Of a stretch of 12,445 nt of DNA, positions 1-5,996 are shown piece by piece. The DNA is from Actinomycetes bacterium. Its GTDB lineage: Bacteria; Actinomycetota; Acidimicrobiia; Acidimicrobiales; Palsa-688. The stretch spans positions 1 through 12,445 of the forward strand of contig JAKAXN010000102.1 in assembly GCA_021816565.1 (NCBI GenBank). The letters are read 5' to 3'. Position 1 is the first letter of the stretch, and each line of letters begins with the position of its first letter. The notes beneath the pieces were generated by a model. It had not been told where the DNA came from. It worked only from the letters and a program-made list of their open reading frames with translations, and ran no database searches. The translations under genes and the position numbers were made by a program.

Positions 1-537
1 GATCTCGTAGAAGCGCAGCGGCCGGCCCAGGCGGTCCGGTCGGTCGCCGGTGAGACGTTCGGCCAGGCCGGCCGGCTGTTCGAATGGGACCACTCGTTCC
101 TCCAGCTGATCGACCACCCCTGGGTGCTGGCCGTGCTCCGGGACCTGATCGGGCCGCACGTCCGGCTCGACCACGCCTACGGGGTCGCCACGGGCCCCGG
201 TGCCCGCGGGCCGGGCCTGCCCGGACCGGCCGGGGCTGTCGGCCCGGCCCGGTCCTACGCGGCCCCGACGGGAGGGGCGCGCCGCGGGAGGCTGGTTTTC
301 TCCTGGGCGCTGACCGAGGGCCGCCCGGGCCAGGGGGGCTTCGGTTGTGTACCCGGCAGCCACCGGGCCGGACAGCCGGTGCCGGAGAGAGCGGAGTCGC
401 TGCTGGTGCCGGTCGCCCAGCCGGCCGGGTCCCTGCTGGTCTTCACCGAGGCGCTGGTCCACTGCACCATTCCGTGGAGCGGACCGGAGGCCCGGATGGT
501 CGTGATGCTCGGGTACTCGCCGGGAGACCGGGCCTGA
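1..537 (+). CDS. Phytanoyl-CoA dioxygenase (PhyH)-family protein, 5'-truncated
   Basis: The frame is open from base 1 to a TGA at 535-537, so the start lies outside the window; 178 residues are visible. The C-terminal half reads like bacterial PhyH proteins, Fe(II)/2-oxoglutarate oxygenases acting on small molecules: FSWALTEG, then GQGGFGCVPGSHRA, then a core ending in FTEALVHCTIPW and a final YSPG. The His of HCTIPW fits the distal iron ligand and the following PEAR the 2-oxoglutarate-binding Arg region. The proximal ligand is odd: after LDHAYG, where relatives usually show an LHGG-type motif, this protein has a Gly/Pro/Ala-rich stretch with GLPGPAG and no His. It may be catalytically dead or have a rearranged site. 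The other two frames do not restore an HGG, so a simple frameshift is unlikely. The family call is firm; substrate and activity are unknown. Confidence 0.8.
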   Translation, partial: DLVEAQRPAQAVRSVAGETFGQAGRLFEWDHSFLQLIDHPWVLAVLRDLIGPHVRLDHAYGVATGPGARGPGLPGPAGAVGPARSYAAPTGGARRGRLVFSWALTEGRPGQGGFGCVPGSHRAGQPVPERAESLLVPVAQPAGSLLVFTEALVHCTIPWSGPEARMVVMLGYSPGDRA

Positions 538-590
538 GACGGTGCTCCGGCGGCTGTTTGCCCCCGTAGGCGCCTGGGTATCGGCCCGGA

Positions 591-1553
591 ATGACGGAGA
601 TCGGTTACACCATGATGTGCGAGCAGGCCGGTCCGAAGGAGTTGGTCCGCGACGTCCAGGCGGCCGAGGGGGGCGGATTCGACTTCGCCGTCATCTCCGA
701 CCACTACTTCCCCTGGGTGGACGCCATGGGGCACTCGCCCTACGCCTGGTCGGTCCTGGGGGCGGCCGCCCAGGCCACCGACAGCATCGGGCTGATGACC
801 TACGTCACCTGCCCCATCAAGCGGTACCACCCGGCGGTGGTGGCCCAGAAGGCCGCCACGGTGGCCCTCCTGTCCGACGGCCGCTTCACCCTCGGGCTGG
901 GCGCCGGCGAGAACCTCAACGAGCACGTGGTGGGTGGCGCCTGGCCGCCGGTCAACACCCGTCACGAGATGCTCGGCGAGGCCATCGACATCATCAGGGC
1001 CCTCTGGACCGGCGACTACGTCAACTACCGGGGCCGGCATTTCGAGGTCGACTCGGCCCGCCTCTGGGACCGGCCCGACACCCCTCCGCCGCTCGGGGTG
1101 GCGGTCTCGGGCGGCCAGTCCTGTGCCCTGGCCGGGGCCCGGGCGGACGTGATGATCGCCGTCGAAGCCGACGCCTCCCTGGTCGAACGGTTCGGGCGGT
1201 CGGGCGGGGCCGGTAAGGCGTGCGTGGGCCAGGTGCCGGTGTCCTACGACCCCGATCGTGACGCCGCGCTCGAGCGGGCCCTGCGCCTGTTCGGCTGGTT
1301 CGGCGGAGGCTGGAAGGTGAACGCCGAGCTGCCCGGACCGGCCGCATTCGAGGCGGCGGCGCAGTACGTGCGGCCCGAGGACGTGGCCGCGGCCATCCCC
1401 TGCGGGGACCGGGTGGAGGACTTCGTCGCCGCCGTCAGGCGCTTCACCGATGCCGGCTTCACCCACGTGGCCCTGTGCCAGGTCGGAGGCGACCACCAGG
1501 AGGGGTTCCTCCGATGGGCGGAGAAGGAGCTCCTGCCGGCCCTGCGGGCCTGA
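591..1553 (+). CDS. LLM-class F420-dependent oxidoreductase, G6PDH-like family (not Fgd itself)
   Basis: This 320-residue TIM-barrel luciferase-like protein belongs to the F420 oxidoreductase group related to F420-dependent glucose-6-phosphate dehydrogenase. Landmarks are SDHYFPW (Asp37, catalytic-type His38, Trp42), TYVTCP around 70-75, HPAVVAQKAAT at 80-90, and GRFTLGLGAGENLNEHVVG, with Glu107 at the place of the Fgd active-site Glu. These support F420 or flavin binding and hydride transfer. The glucose-6-phosphate phosphate contacts do not seem conserved: where Fgd has Thr-Ser-Gly-Lys after the fourth barrel segment, this protein has Val191-Glu-Ala-Asp194. The substrate is therefore probably not glucose-6-phosphate. 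The ATG at 591 has no good ribosome binding site, but an imperfect -10-like TATCGG at 579-584 sits six bases before it, so the mRNA could be leaderless. It lies 53 bp after the PhyH-like gene and may be co-transcribed with it. Confidence 0.88.
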   Translation: MTEIGYTMMCEQAGPKELVRDVQAAEGGGFDFAVISDHYFPWVDAMGHSPYAWSVLGAAAQATDSIGLMTYVTCPIKRYHPAVVAQKAATVALLSDGRFTLGLGAGENLNEHVVGGAWPPVNTRHEMLGEAIDIIRALWTGDYVNYRGRHFEVDSARLWDRPDTPPPLGVAVSGGQSCALAGARADVMIAVEADASLVERFGRSGGAGKACVGQVPVSYDPDRDAALERALRLFGWFGGGWKVNAELPGPAAFEAAAQYVRPEDVAAAIPCGDRVEDFVAAVRRFTDAGFTHVALCQVGGDHQEGFLRWAEKELLPALRA

Positions 1554-1566
1554 GACCCGGCGGCGG

Positions 1567-1588
1567 GGCCCGGCGTCAGGGCCGGGCC
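1567..1588. terminator. Hairpin between convergent genes
   Basis: GGCCCGGC (1567-1574) pairs perfectly with GCCGGGCC (1581-1588) around a six-base loop. It lies 13 bases past the stop of the LLM oxidoreductase and overlaps the last codons and stop of the opposing methyltransferase. There is no U-tract. A terminator role for the rightward transcript is plausible but not certain in such GC-rich DNA. Confidence 0.4.
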
Positions 1589-2385
1589 ATTACCTCCACG
1601 TGGAGCACCACGAACAGCCCGTCGGGCGATGAGGCCCATTCCCGCCACCCGGCGGAGATGAGCTCCAGCTCGCCCCTGGTGGTCAGGCCGTAGGCGAGGG
1701 CCTGCTCCGGGAAGGACGAGCCCACGGTGCGGTCGGCCCACAGGCCGCCCCACCAGGCCCGGCTGTCGGCGTCGGCGAAGGTCCAGGTGGAGCTGGTGAC
1801 CTGCAGGTCGGAGAAGCCGGCGTCGCGTACCCAGCCGGGCAGGCTGCGGCCGGCGTCGGAGTCGGCCCCGTTGCGGGCGCACACCTGGTGGTACAGCTCC
1901 CTCCAGCGGTCCAGGCGGGGGTCCGCAGGGGTCCACAGGAACGCCCCGTAGTCGCTGTCGCGCACCGCCAGCCGGCCACCCGGTCGCAGCACCCGGCGCA
2001 TCTCCCGCAGGGCGGCGACCGGGTCGGTGAGATGCTGGAGCACCTGGTGGGCGTGCACGACGTCGAAGTGCCGGTCCGGGAAATCCAGCCCGTACACGTC
2101 GCCGGTGCGGAACTCCACCGGCGGGGCCGTCCCGGCCCCGGGCGGGGCGGCCAGCCTCCCGGCCTCCGACACGACCTCCTCGGACCGGTCCACGCCGACG
2201 ACCCGCCCGGGGGCCACCATCCGGGCCAGGTCCACAGTGATGGTCCCCGGTCCGCAGCCCACATCCAGCAGGTCCATCCCCGGTTTCAGCGCCCCGGTCA
2301 GGTACGCGGCCGAGTTGGCGGCGGAGCGCCAGCGGTGGCTGCGGAGCACCGGTTCCTGGTGGCCGTGGGTGTAGGTCTCTTCCAT
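1576..2385 (-). CDS. Class I SAM-dependent methyltransferase (UbiE/Methyltransf_11/25 type)
   Basis: This 269-residue cytosolic protein has a Rossmann methyltransferase core. Motif I is LLDVGCGPGT (Asp41-Gly47), the SAM-ribose acidic residue is Asp66 in VVGVDRSEEV, then comes FDVVHAHQVLQHL and the post-motif RRVLRPGGRLAVRDSDYGAF. The N-terminus METYTHG-like start (MEETYTHGHQEPVL) and the C-terminal half with GWVRDAGFSDLQV and a Trp-rich segment are usual for this group, which alkylates many small molecules; the acceptor cannot be told. The frame stays open further upstream to 2544, but the ATG at 2383-2385 has GGAG four bases before it and begins exactly where the family homology begins, so I chose it. 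It ends head-on with the LLM oxidoreductase gene and is divergent from the secreted protein at 2496, sharing a 110-bp promoter region. Confidence 0.88.
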   Translation of the reverse strand: MEETYTHGHQEPVLRSHRWRSAANSAAYLTGALKPGMDLLDVGCGPGTITVDLARMVAPGRVVGVDRSEEVVSEAGRLAAPPGAGTAPPVEFRTGDVYGLDFPDRHFDVVHAHQVLQHLTDPVAALREMRRVLRPGGRLAVRDSDYGAFLWTPADPRLDRWRELYHQVCARNGADSDAGRSLPGWVRDAGFSDLQVTSSTWTFADADSRAWWGGLWADRTVGSSFPEQALAYGLTTRGELELISAGWREWASSPDGLFVVLHVEVMARP

Positions 2386-2404
2386 GTTGCTCCAGGGTGC
2401 CCCA

Positions 2405-2467
2405 CCGGCAGGAGGCCCGGGCGCCAGGCCGCTACATTTGTCCGTATTATCCGCTTCCCGGCAGGAG
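2405..2467. repeat. Direct repeat CCGGCAGGAG flanking an AT-rich island
   Basis: The ten-base word CCGGCAGGAG occurs at 2405-2414 and again at 2458-2467, 53 bp apart. The two copies bracket the only AT-rich stretch of this divergent intergenic region. The second copy is also the left part of a small hairpin (CCCGGC 2457-2462 with GCCGGG 2467-2472). They could be operator half-sites, or the AGGAG cores could serve as ribosome binding sites. Confidence 0.3.
2431..2451. promoter_or_regulatory. Divergent promoter region, AT-rich island
   Basis: Between the divergent methyltransferase and secreted-protein genes there is a short AT-rich island in otherwise GC-saturated DNA. On the plus strand TATTAT (2445-2450) matches the -10 consensus at five of six positions and would give a leader of about 40 bases before the GTG at 2496. 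On the minus strand the same island contains GATAAT, also five of six, for the methyltransferase. No convincing -35 box is seen for either. Confidence 0.4.
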
Positions 2468-2495
2468 CCGGGGTGACCGCAGCGAAAGACGTCTC

Positions 2496-3500
2496 GTGGT
2501 GCACGCCGAAGTTCCATCCCGGATCGGGGCATCCAGAACCGCATGGCGGGCCATCACCGCGGCGTCGCTGGGCCTGCTGGTGGTGGGGGCGGGCGCCTCG
2601 CTCGGCATGAGCAGCCCCTCGCACCGGGACCACATCAGCGCCGGGGGCCTGGCCGTAGGGCCGGGTGGCCCCACCCCGCAGGGGCCGCCGTCCAGCGCGG
2701 CACCGCAGACCACCACCACGACGGCGGCCCCCACGGCGACCAGCCTGGGCGCCATCGCCGCCGCCCAGTCACACCCGACGCCGGGGTCTCCGGTGCTCCC
2801 GGCCCCGGCTGCCGGCGGGGTGGTTCCGGCCCCGGTAGGCGGCGCCGGCTTGGTCCCGAGCACCACCACCACCGTCGCCCCCCGCGGCGGTGACACCCCG
2901 CCGGTGGCCCAGCTCCCGGCGCCGGGCACCTACTCCTACGACACCTCCGGCAGCCAGCAGATAAGCATCCTGGGGGCCACCAACTACCCGTCGCGCACGC
3001 CGGTCGTCGTGTCGGGCGACGGTTGCGGGGTGGCCTCGACGTGGGAGCCGTCGGCGGGCAACTCCGAGACCGTCGTCGAGTGCCCGGCGAGCGGCGGCTT
3101 GCGGGTGGTCTCCGAGTCGTCGACGGTCTCGCAGGACGGGTACAGCACCACCCAGAACTTCACCTGCGACCCTGACGCCTTCATCCCCGTCACCACCGGT
3201 CAGGTTGGCCAGACGTGGACCTGGCAGTGCCGGTCCTCCAACGGCGAGACCTCGAAGCAGGTGGTGAGGCTGCTCGGGCCGCGCACCGCGGCGGTCGGCG
3301 GTATCCCGGTCAGCGCCACGGAGGTCGAGGTCTCCTCCACCCTCTCCGGGCCAGAGCAGGGGACCATGACCAGCGACTACTGGCTCACCAGCAACGCCAC
3401 CCCGGTGAAGCAGACCGGCGACATCAATGTCGCCGCCGGTGCCATCACCTACCGCTCGCAGTACAGCCTGCAGCTCGTGTCCCTCACCCCGACGACCTGA
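2496..3500 (+). CDS. Secreted or membrane-anchored four-cysteine protein, function unknown
   Basis: With the GTG at 2496 the protein has 334 residues. A basic N-terminus is followed by one hydrophobic segment (about 18-36, AITAASLGLLVVGAGASLG), an uncleaved anchor or signal peptide without a lipobox Cys. Residues about 45-145 are low-complexity Pro/Ala/Gly/Thr with two Thr tracts (TTTTTAA, STTTTVAP), a flexible wall-spanning linker typical of exported actinobacterial proteins. The C-terminal domain starts at PGTYSYDTSGSQQI and is Ser/Thr-rich and probably all-beta, with four Cys (177, 196, 224, 245) suited to two disulfides; the PGTYSYDTSGS opening resembles a family of uncharacterised actinobacterial exported proteins. 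The start is uncertain: a GTG at 2397 extends the frame with unlikely sequence, and 2499 is also possible. GAAAG at 2484-2488 is the only in-frame ribosome-site candidate. A hairpin follows the stop. Confidence 0.72.
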   Translation: MVHAEVPSRIGASRTAWRAITAASLGLLVVGAGASLGMSSPSHRDHISAGGLAVGPGGPTPQGPPSSAAPQTTTTTAAPTATSLGAIAAAQSHPTPGSPVLPAPAAGGVVPAPVGGAGLVPSTTTTVAPRGGDTPPVAQLPAPGTYSYDTSGSQQISILGATNYPSRTPVVVSGDGCGVASTWEPSAGNSETVVECPASGGLRVVSESSTVSQDGYSTTQNFTCDPDAFIPVTTGQVGQTWTWQCRSSNGETSKQVVRLLGPRTAAVGGIPVSATEVEVSSTLSGPEQGTMTSDYWLTSNATPVKQTGDINVAAGAITYRSQYSLQLVSLTPTT

Positions 3501-3507
3501 GCCAGAC

Positions 3508-3544
3508 GACCCGACCGACGGACCCGACCCCGACAGACCCGACC
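3508..3544 (+). repeat. Three copies of GACCCGACC
   Basis: The nonamer GACCCGACC occurs at 3508-3516, 3521-3529 and 3536-3544, immediately after the stop of the secreted-protein gene. Start-to-start spacing is 13 and 15 bp, so the copies lie more than one helical turn apart. The stretch is non-coding in the strands I could assign. It may be a decayed tandem repeat or a cluster of protein-binding sites upstream of the nitronate monooxygenase gene. Confidence 0.45.
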
Positions 3545-3577
3545 TCCGGGCCGGTCGGCTGAACCGGGCGCCGGAGG
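3543..3577 (+). terminator. Long stable hairpin after the secreted-protein gene
   Basis: CCTCCGG (3543-3549) pairs with CCGGAGG (3571-3577), and CCGGT (3551-3555) with ACCGG (3563-3567), with one extra G-C pair between the two helices and a seven-base loop. The result is a nearly continuous 13-bp stem beginning 43 bases past the stop. There is no U-tract, as is common in GC-rich actinomycetes. It should separate the secreted-protein transcript from the downstream gene. Confidence 0.55.
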
Positions 3578-3614
3578 CAGCCGGCGGCTCCGTCTCGGAG
3601 GCCCCGGCCCGAAG

Positions 3615-3620
3615 TAGCGT
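3615..3620 (+). promoter_or_regulatory. Candidate -10 box (TAGCGT) of the nitronate monooxygenase gene
   Basis: TAGCGT fits the actinobacterial TANNNT -10 pattern. It lies after the upstream hairpin and would give a leader of about 22 bases carrying the AGGAGG site at 3639. No clear -35 box is visible, so the call rests on position and the three fixed bases. Confidence 0.3.
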
Positions 3621-3638
3621 CTCGGCCGAACTGCTCTC

Positions 3639-3644
3639 AGGAGG
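3639..3644 (+). promoter_or_regulatory. Ribosome binding site AGGAGG deciding the NMO start
   Basis: A full AGGAGG lies four bases before the ATG at 3649. It is the strongest Shine-Dalgarno match in the window and shows that translation begins here, although the frame is open upstream to 3427. Confidence 0.8.
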
Positions 3645-3648
3645 CACC

Positions 3649-4785
3649 ATGCGCACCGAAGTCTGCGACATGCTCGGAATCGAGTTCCCCATCTTCGCTT
3701 TCAGCCACTGCCGCGACGTGGTGGCCGCCGTCAGCCGGGCCGGTGGTTTCGGCGTGCTCGGCGCCGTCGCCTACTCGCCCGAGCAGCTGGCCATCGCCCT
3801 GGACTGGCTGGACGACCAGGTCGGGGACCGGCCCTACGGGGTCGATGTGATCGTCCCGGCCCGCTACGTGGGTGACGAGGGGGGAGGGCTCCGTTCGGGG
3901 GATGTGGCGTCGCTCCTGCCGGAGGAACACCGGATGTTCGTGGAGGACATCCTCGAGCGCTACGGGGTGGCGGCCGGGCCCGAGGAGTCCCGGCCCGAGG
4001 AGGGCCGCGAGGACCGGCCCATGCCGTTCTCCAGCGAGAGCGCCCGCCAGCTGCTGGAGGTGGTGTGGGCCCACCCCAAGGTCAAGCTGATAGCCAACGC
4101 CCTCGGCCCGGCCCCCGACTACCTGGTGCGCGAGGCCCACGAGCGGGGCCTGGCCGTGGCCGGCCTGGTCGGCAAGGTGGAGCACGCCCGGCGCCAGAAG
4201 GAGGCCGGGGTGGACCTGATCATCGCCCAGGGATCGGAGGCCGGCGGCCACACCGGGGAGATCGGGACCATGGTCCTGATCCCGCAGGTGGTCGACGCGG
4301 TGACACCGCTGCCGGTCCTCGCCGCCGGCGGCATAGCCGACGGCCGGCAGGTGGCGGCGGCCATGGCCCTCGGCGCCAAGGGCGTCTGGTGCGGCTCGGT
4401 GTGGCTGACCACCGACGAGGCCGAGACCCATCCGGTGGTGAAGGAGAAGTTCCTGGCCGCCTCGTCGGCCGACACGGTTCGCTCCCGCTCGAAGACCGGG
4501 AAGCCGGCCCGCCAGCTGGTGTCGGCGTGGACCAGGGAGTGGGACCGCGAGGACACCCCCAACCCACTGCCCATGCCGTTGCAGTCGGCGCTGGTGGCCC
4601 GGGCCGAGGCCCGCATCGCCCGCAGCGCGGCGAGCAGCGATGGGGCCCGGGACCTCATCAACTACTTCGTGGGCCAGGCTGTCGGCCAGATGAACGTGGC
4701 CAAGCCGGCCGGCCAGGTGGTCATGGACATGGTGGAGGGTTATATCGGCGCGGCGGAGTCCCTGGGCCGCTCGGTCGCCGGCTGA
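3649..4785 (+). CDS. Nitronate monooxygenase (2-nitropropane dioxygenase family)
   Basis: This 378-residue soluble FMN TIM-barrel protein should oxidise alkyl nitronates, such as propionate 3-nitronate, to the carbonyl compound and nitrite. Family landmarks are in order: the N-terminal IEFPIFAFSHCRDVVAAVSRAGGFGVLGA, the AGVDLIIAQGSEAGGHTGE segment with the likely catalytic-base His201, the FMN phosphate site VLAAGGIADGRQVAAAMALG, and GVWCGSVWLTTDEAE. Compared with shorter members it carries a charged insertion near residues 80-125 (GDEGGGLRSGD, then EESRPEEGREDRP), seen in an actinobacterial branch of the family. The start is set by the AGGAGG just upstream. It has its own candidate promoter and ends head-on with the CDF transporter gene 27 bp away. 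Some members of this family have other flavin-dependent roles, so nitronate as substrate is likely rather than proven. Confidence 0.88.
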   Translation: MRTEVCDMLGIEFPIFAFSHCRDVVAAVSRAGGFGVLGAVAYSPEQLAIALDWLDDQVGDRPYGVDVIVPARYVGDEGGGLRSGDVASLLPEEHRMFVEDILERYGVAAGPEESRPEEGREDRPMPFSSESARQLLEVVWAHPKVKLIANALGPAPDYLVREAHERGLAVAGLVGKVEHARRQKEAGVDLIIAQGSEAGGHTGEIGTMVLIPQVVDAVTPLPVLAAGGIADGRQVAAAMALGAKGVWCGSVWLTTDEAETHPVVKEKFLAASSADTVRSRSKTGKPARQLVSAWTREWDREDTPNPLPMPLQSALVARAEARIARSAASSDGARDLINYFVGQAVGQMNVAKPAGQVVMDMVEGYIGAAESLGRSVAG

Positions 4786-4787
4786 GA

Positions 4788-4810
4788 GCCGGGCCCGGCG
4801 GCGCCCCGGC
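4788..4810. terminator. Weak hairpin between convergent NMO and CDF genes
   Basis: GCCGGG (4788-4793) can pair with CCCGGC (4805-4810) across an 11-base loop; GCCGGGCCCGGC (4788-4799) is also self-complementary. It fills most of the 27-bp gap between two facing genes, so a shared terminator is plausible, but six-bp GC stems are common here by chance. Confidence 0.28.
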
Positions 4811-4812
4811 CC

Positions 4813-5937
4813 CTACTCGGGGTGGCCGGGGTCGCCGGTCTCGAAGTGGTGGGCGGTGAGGCGGTGGTGGTCGATCCCGTCGGTCACGCTCGGATCCACG
4901 TGGATGGTGGCCGCGGCCAGGCGGGGTAGCCGGTGAAGCAGCTGGTGCTGGGCGGACTCGGCCACCTCGTGGCCCTGGGCCAGGGCCAGGCGGCCGTCGA
5001 CGGCGATGTCGGCCTCGGCGAGGAGCTGGTGGCCGACCCAGCGCATCCGGACCCGGGCCACCCGCTCGACCCCGGGCACGCCCGCAAGGACCTTCTCGGC
5101 CAGCTGTACCAGCTCGGGGTCCACGCTGTCCATGAGCCGGCGGTAGATGTCGCGAGCGGCGTTCTTCAGCACCATCAGGATGGCTGCGGTGATGAGCAGG
5201 CCGACCACCGGGTCGGCGTCTCTCCATCCCAGGGCCACCCCGATCGCACCGGCCACCACCGCCAGCGAGGTCAGGCCATCGGTCCGGGCGTGCATGCCGT
5301 CGGCGACCAGCGCAGCCGAGCCGATGCGCCGCCCCACCCGGGTGCGGTACACCGCCACGGTCTCGTTGCCGATGAAGCCGATCACGCCCGCCGCCGCGAC
5401 CCATCCCAGGCCGGTGATGCGCTCGGGGTGGATGAGCCGGTCGACGGCCTCCCAGGCGGCCAACACCGACGAGGCCGCCATGACAGCCACGATGAAGATG
5501 CCGGCCAGGTCCTCGGCCCGGCCGAACCCGTAGGTGTAGCGATCCGTGGCGGGCCGGCGGCTCATCCAGAACGCCACCCCGAGCGGTAGGGCCGTCAGGG
5601 CGTCGGCGAAGTTGTGGATGGTGTCGGACAGCAGCGCCACCGACCCGCTGAAGAGCACGACGATCAACTCCAGCGTGGCGGTCACGGCCAGGACCGCCAG
5701 GGAGATCTTCAGGGCCCGCACCCCCTCGTCGGTGGCGGTCAGGGCGGCGGCGATGGTGTCACCGGTGTCGTGGCTGTGGGGGGCCACCAGCGAGGCGATC
5801 AGGCCCCGGAGGCCGCCCGGGTGGTCGTGCCCATGGCCGTCGTGCCCGGGCCCGTCGAGCTGATCGTGCCCGTGGCTGTCGTGGTGAGCGTGCCCGGGCC
5901 CGTCGTGGTGATCGTGCGGGCGGTGCGCTTCGGCCAC
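4813..5937 (-). CDS. Cation diffusion facilitator (CDF) metal exporter with His-rich N-terminus
   Basis: This 374-residue inner-membrane antiporter should export Zn(II) or a similar divalent ion in exchange for protons. Residues 1-40 contain 13 His and 7 Asp arranged as two 16-residue repeats, probably a cytosolic metal-binding tail. Six membrane segments lie between about 75 and 260. The transport site shows HxxxD in TM2 (His108, Asp112 in IHNFAD) and HxxxD in TM5 (His216, Asp220 in MHARTD), as in CzcD/ZnT-type Zn/Co carriers. The C-terminal cytosolic domain from about 270 (VPGVERVARVRMRWVGHQLLAEADIAV-like fold) is complete and ends with a His-containing tail. The start is the GTG at 5937: TAGGTT lies exactly six bases upstream on the coding strand, suggesting a leaderless mRNA. 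No metal-responsive operator is evident. The exact metal cannot be fixed from sequence alone. Confidence 0.9.
   Translation of the reverse strand: MAEAHRPHDHHDGPGHAHHDSHGHDQLDGPGHDGHGHDHPGGLRGLIASLVAPHSHDTGDTIAAALTATDEGVRALKISLAVLAVTATLELIVVLFSGSVALLSDTIHNFADALTALPLGVAFWMSRRPATDRYTYGFGRAEDLAGIFIVAVMAASSVLAAWEAVDRLIHPERITGLGWVAAAGVIGFIGNETVAVYRTRVGRRIGSAALVADGMHARTDGLTSLAVVAGAIGVALGWRDADPVVGLLITAAILMVLKNAARDIYRRLMDSVDPELVQLAEKVLAGVPGVERVARVRMRWVGHQLLAEADIAVDGRLALAQGHEVAESAQHQLLHRLPRLAAATIHVDPSVTDGIDHHRLTAHHFETGDPGHPE
5821..5916 (-). repeat. Two 48-bp in-frame repeats encoding the His-rich tail of the CDF protein
   Basis: Units 5869-5916 and 5821-5868 encode HDHHDGPGHAHHDSHG (residues 8-23) and HDQLDGPGHDGHGHDH (24-39). 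At DNA level the 17-base word CGTGCCCGGGCCCGTCG occurs at 5841-5857 and 5889-5905, exactly 48 bp apart on the plus strand. A tandem duplication of a 16-codon metal-binding unit explains this. Confidence 0.7.
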
Positions 5938-5943
5938 CAGGTC

Positions 5944-5949
5944 AACCTA
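5944..5949 (-). promoter_or_regulatory. Leaderless-type -10 box (TAGGTT) of the CDF gene
   Basis: Read on the minus strand, TAGGTT is followed by six bases (GACCTG) and then the GTG start at 5937-5935. This places the expected transcription start on the first base of the start codon. It matches the geometry of the opposite promoter at 5985 only 36 bp away. Confidence 0.5.
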
Positions 5950-5984
5950 TCGCCGCGGCGTCGGTCGTCTCCCGGTGCAGCGGG

Positions 5985-5990
5985 TAAGTT
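5985..5990 (+). promoter_or_regulatory. Leaderless-type -10 box (TAAGTT) of the tmsA-tmsB operon
   Basis: TAAGTT is followed by six bases (CAGGAG) and the ATG at 5997, which would start the mRNA at the initiation codon. The AGGAG touching the ATG is too close to work as an ordinary ribosome site, which favours leaderless initiation. No clear -35 box is visible. Confidence 0.5.
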
Positions 5991-5996
5991 CAGGAG

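Noticed and set aside
190..250. A frameshift explaining the missing HGG motif in the PhyH-like gene
   Set aside because: Neither of the other two forward frames in this stretch encodes an HGG-like motif, and homology continues in the same frame on both sides.
255..1496. A 413-codon minus-strand open frame across the PhyH-like and LLM genes
   Set aside because: It lies opposite a gene with unmistakable LLM motifs, in register with its codons, and its translation has no recognisable fold.
591..1553. Naming the LLM protein F420-dependent glucose-6-phosphate dehydrogenase (fgd)
   Set aside because: The phosphate-binding Thr/Lys segment seems replaced by Val-Glu-Ala-Asp, so family membership does not support that substrate.
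2386..2544. A longer N-terminus for the methyltransferase starting at 2544
   Set aside because: The extra residues have no family similarity, they run across the divergent promoter island, and the ATG at 2385 has its own GGAG.
3427..3648. A 74-residue N-terminal extension of the nitronate monooxygenase
   Set aside because: It overlaps the secreted-protein gene and the hairpin, has no family homology, and the AGGAGG before 3649 marks the real start.
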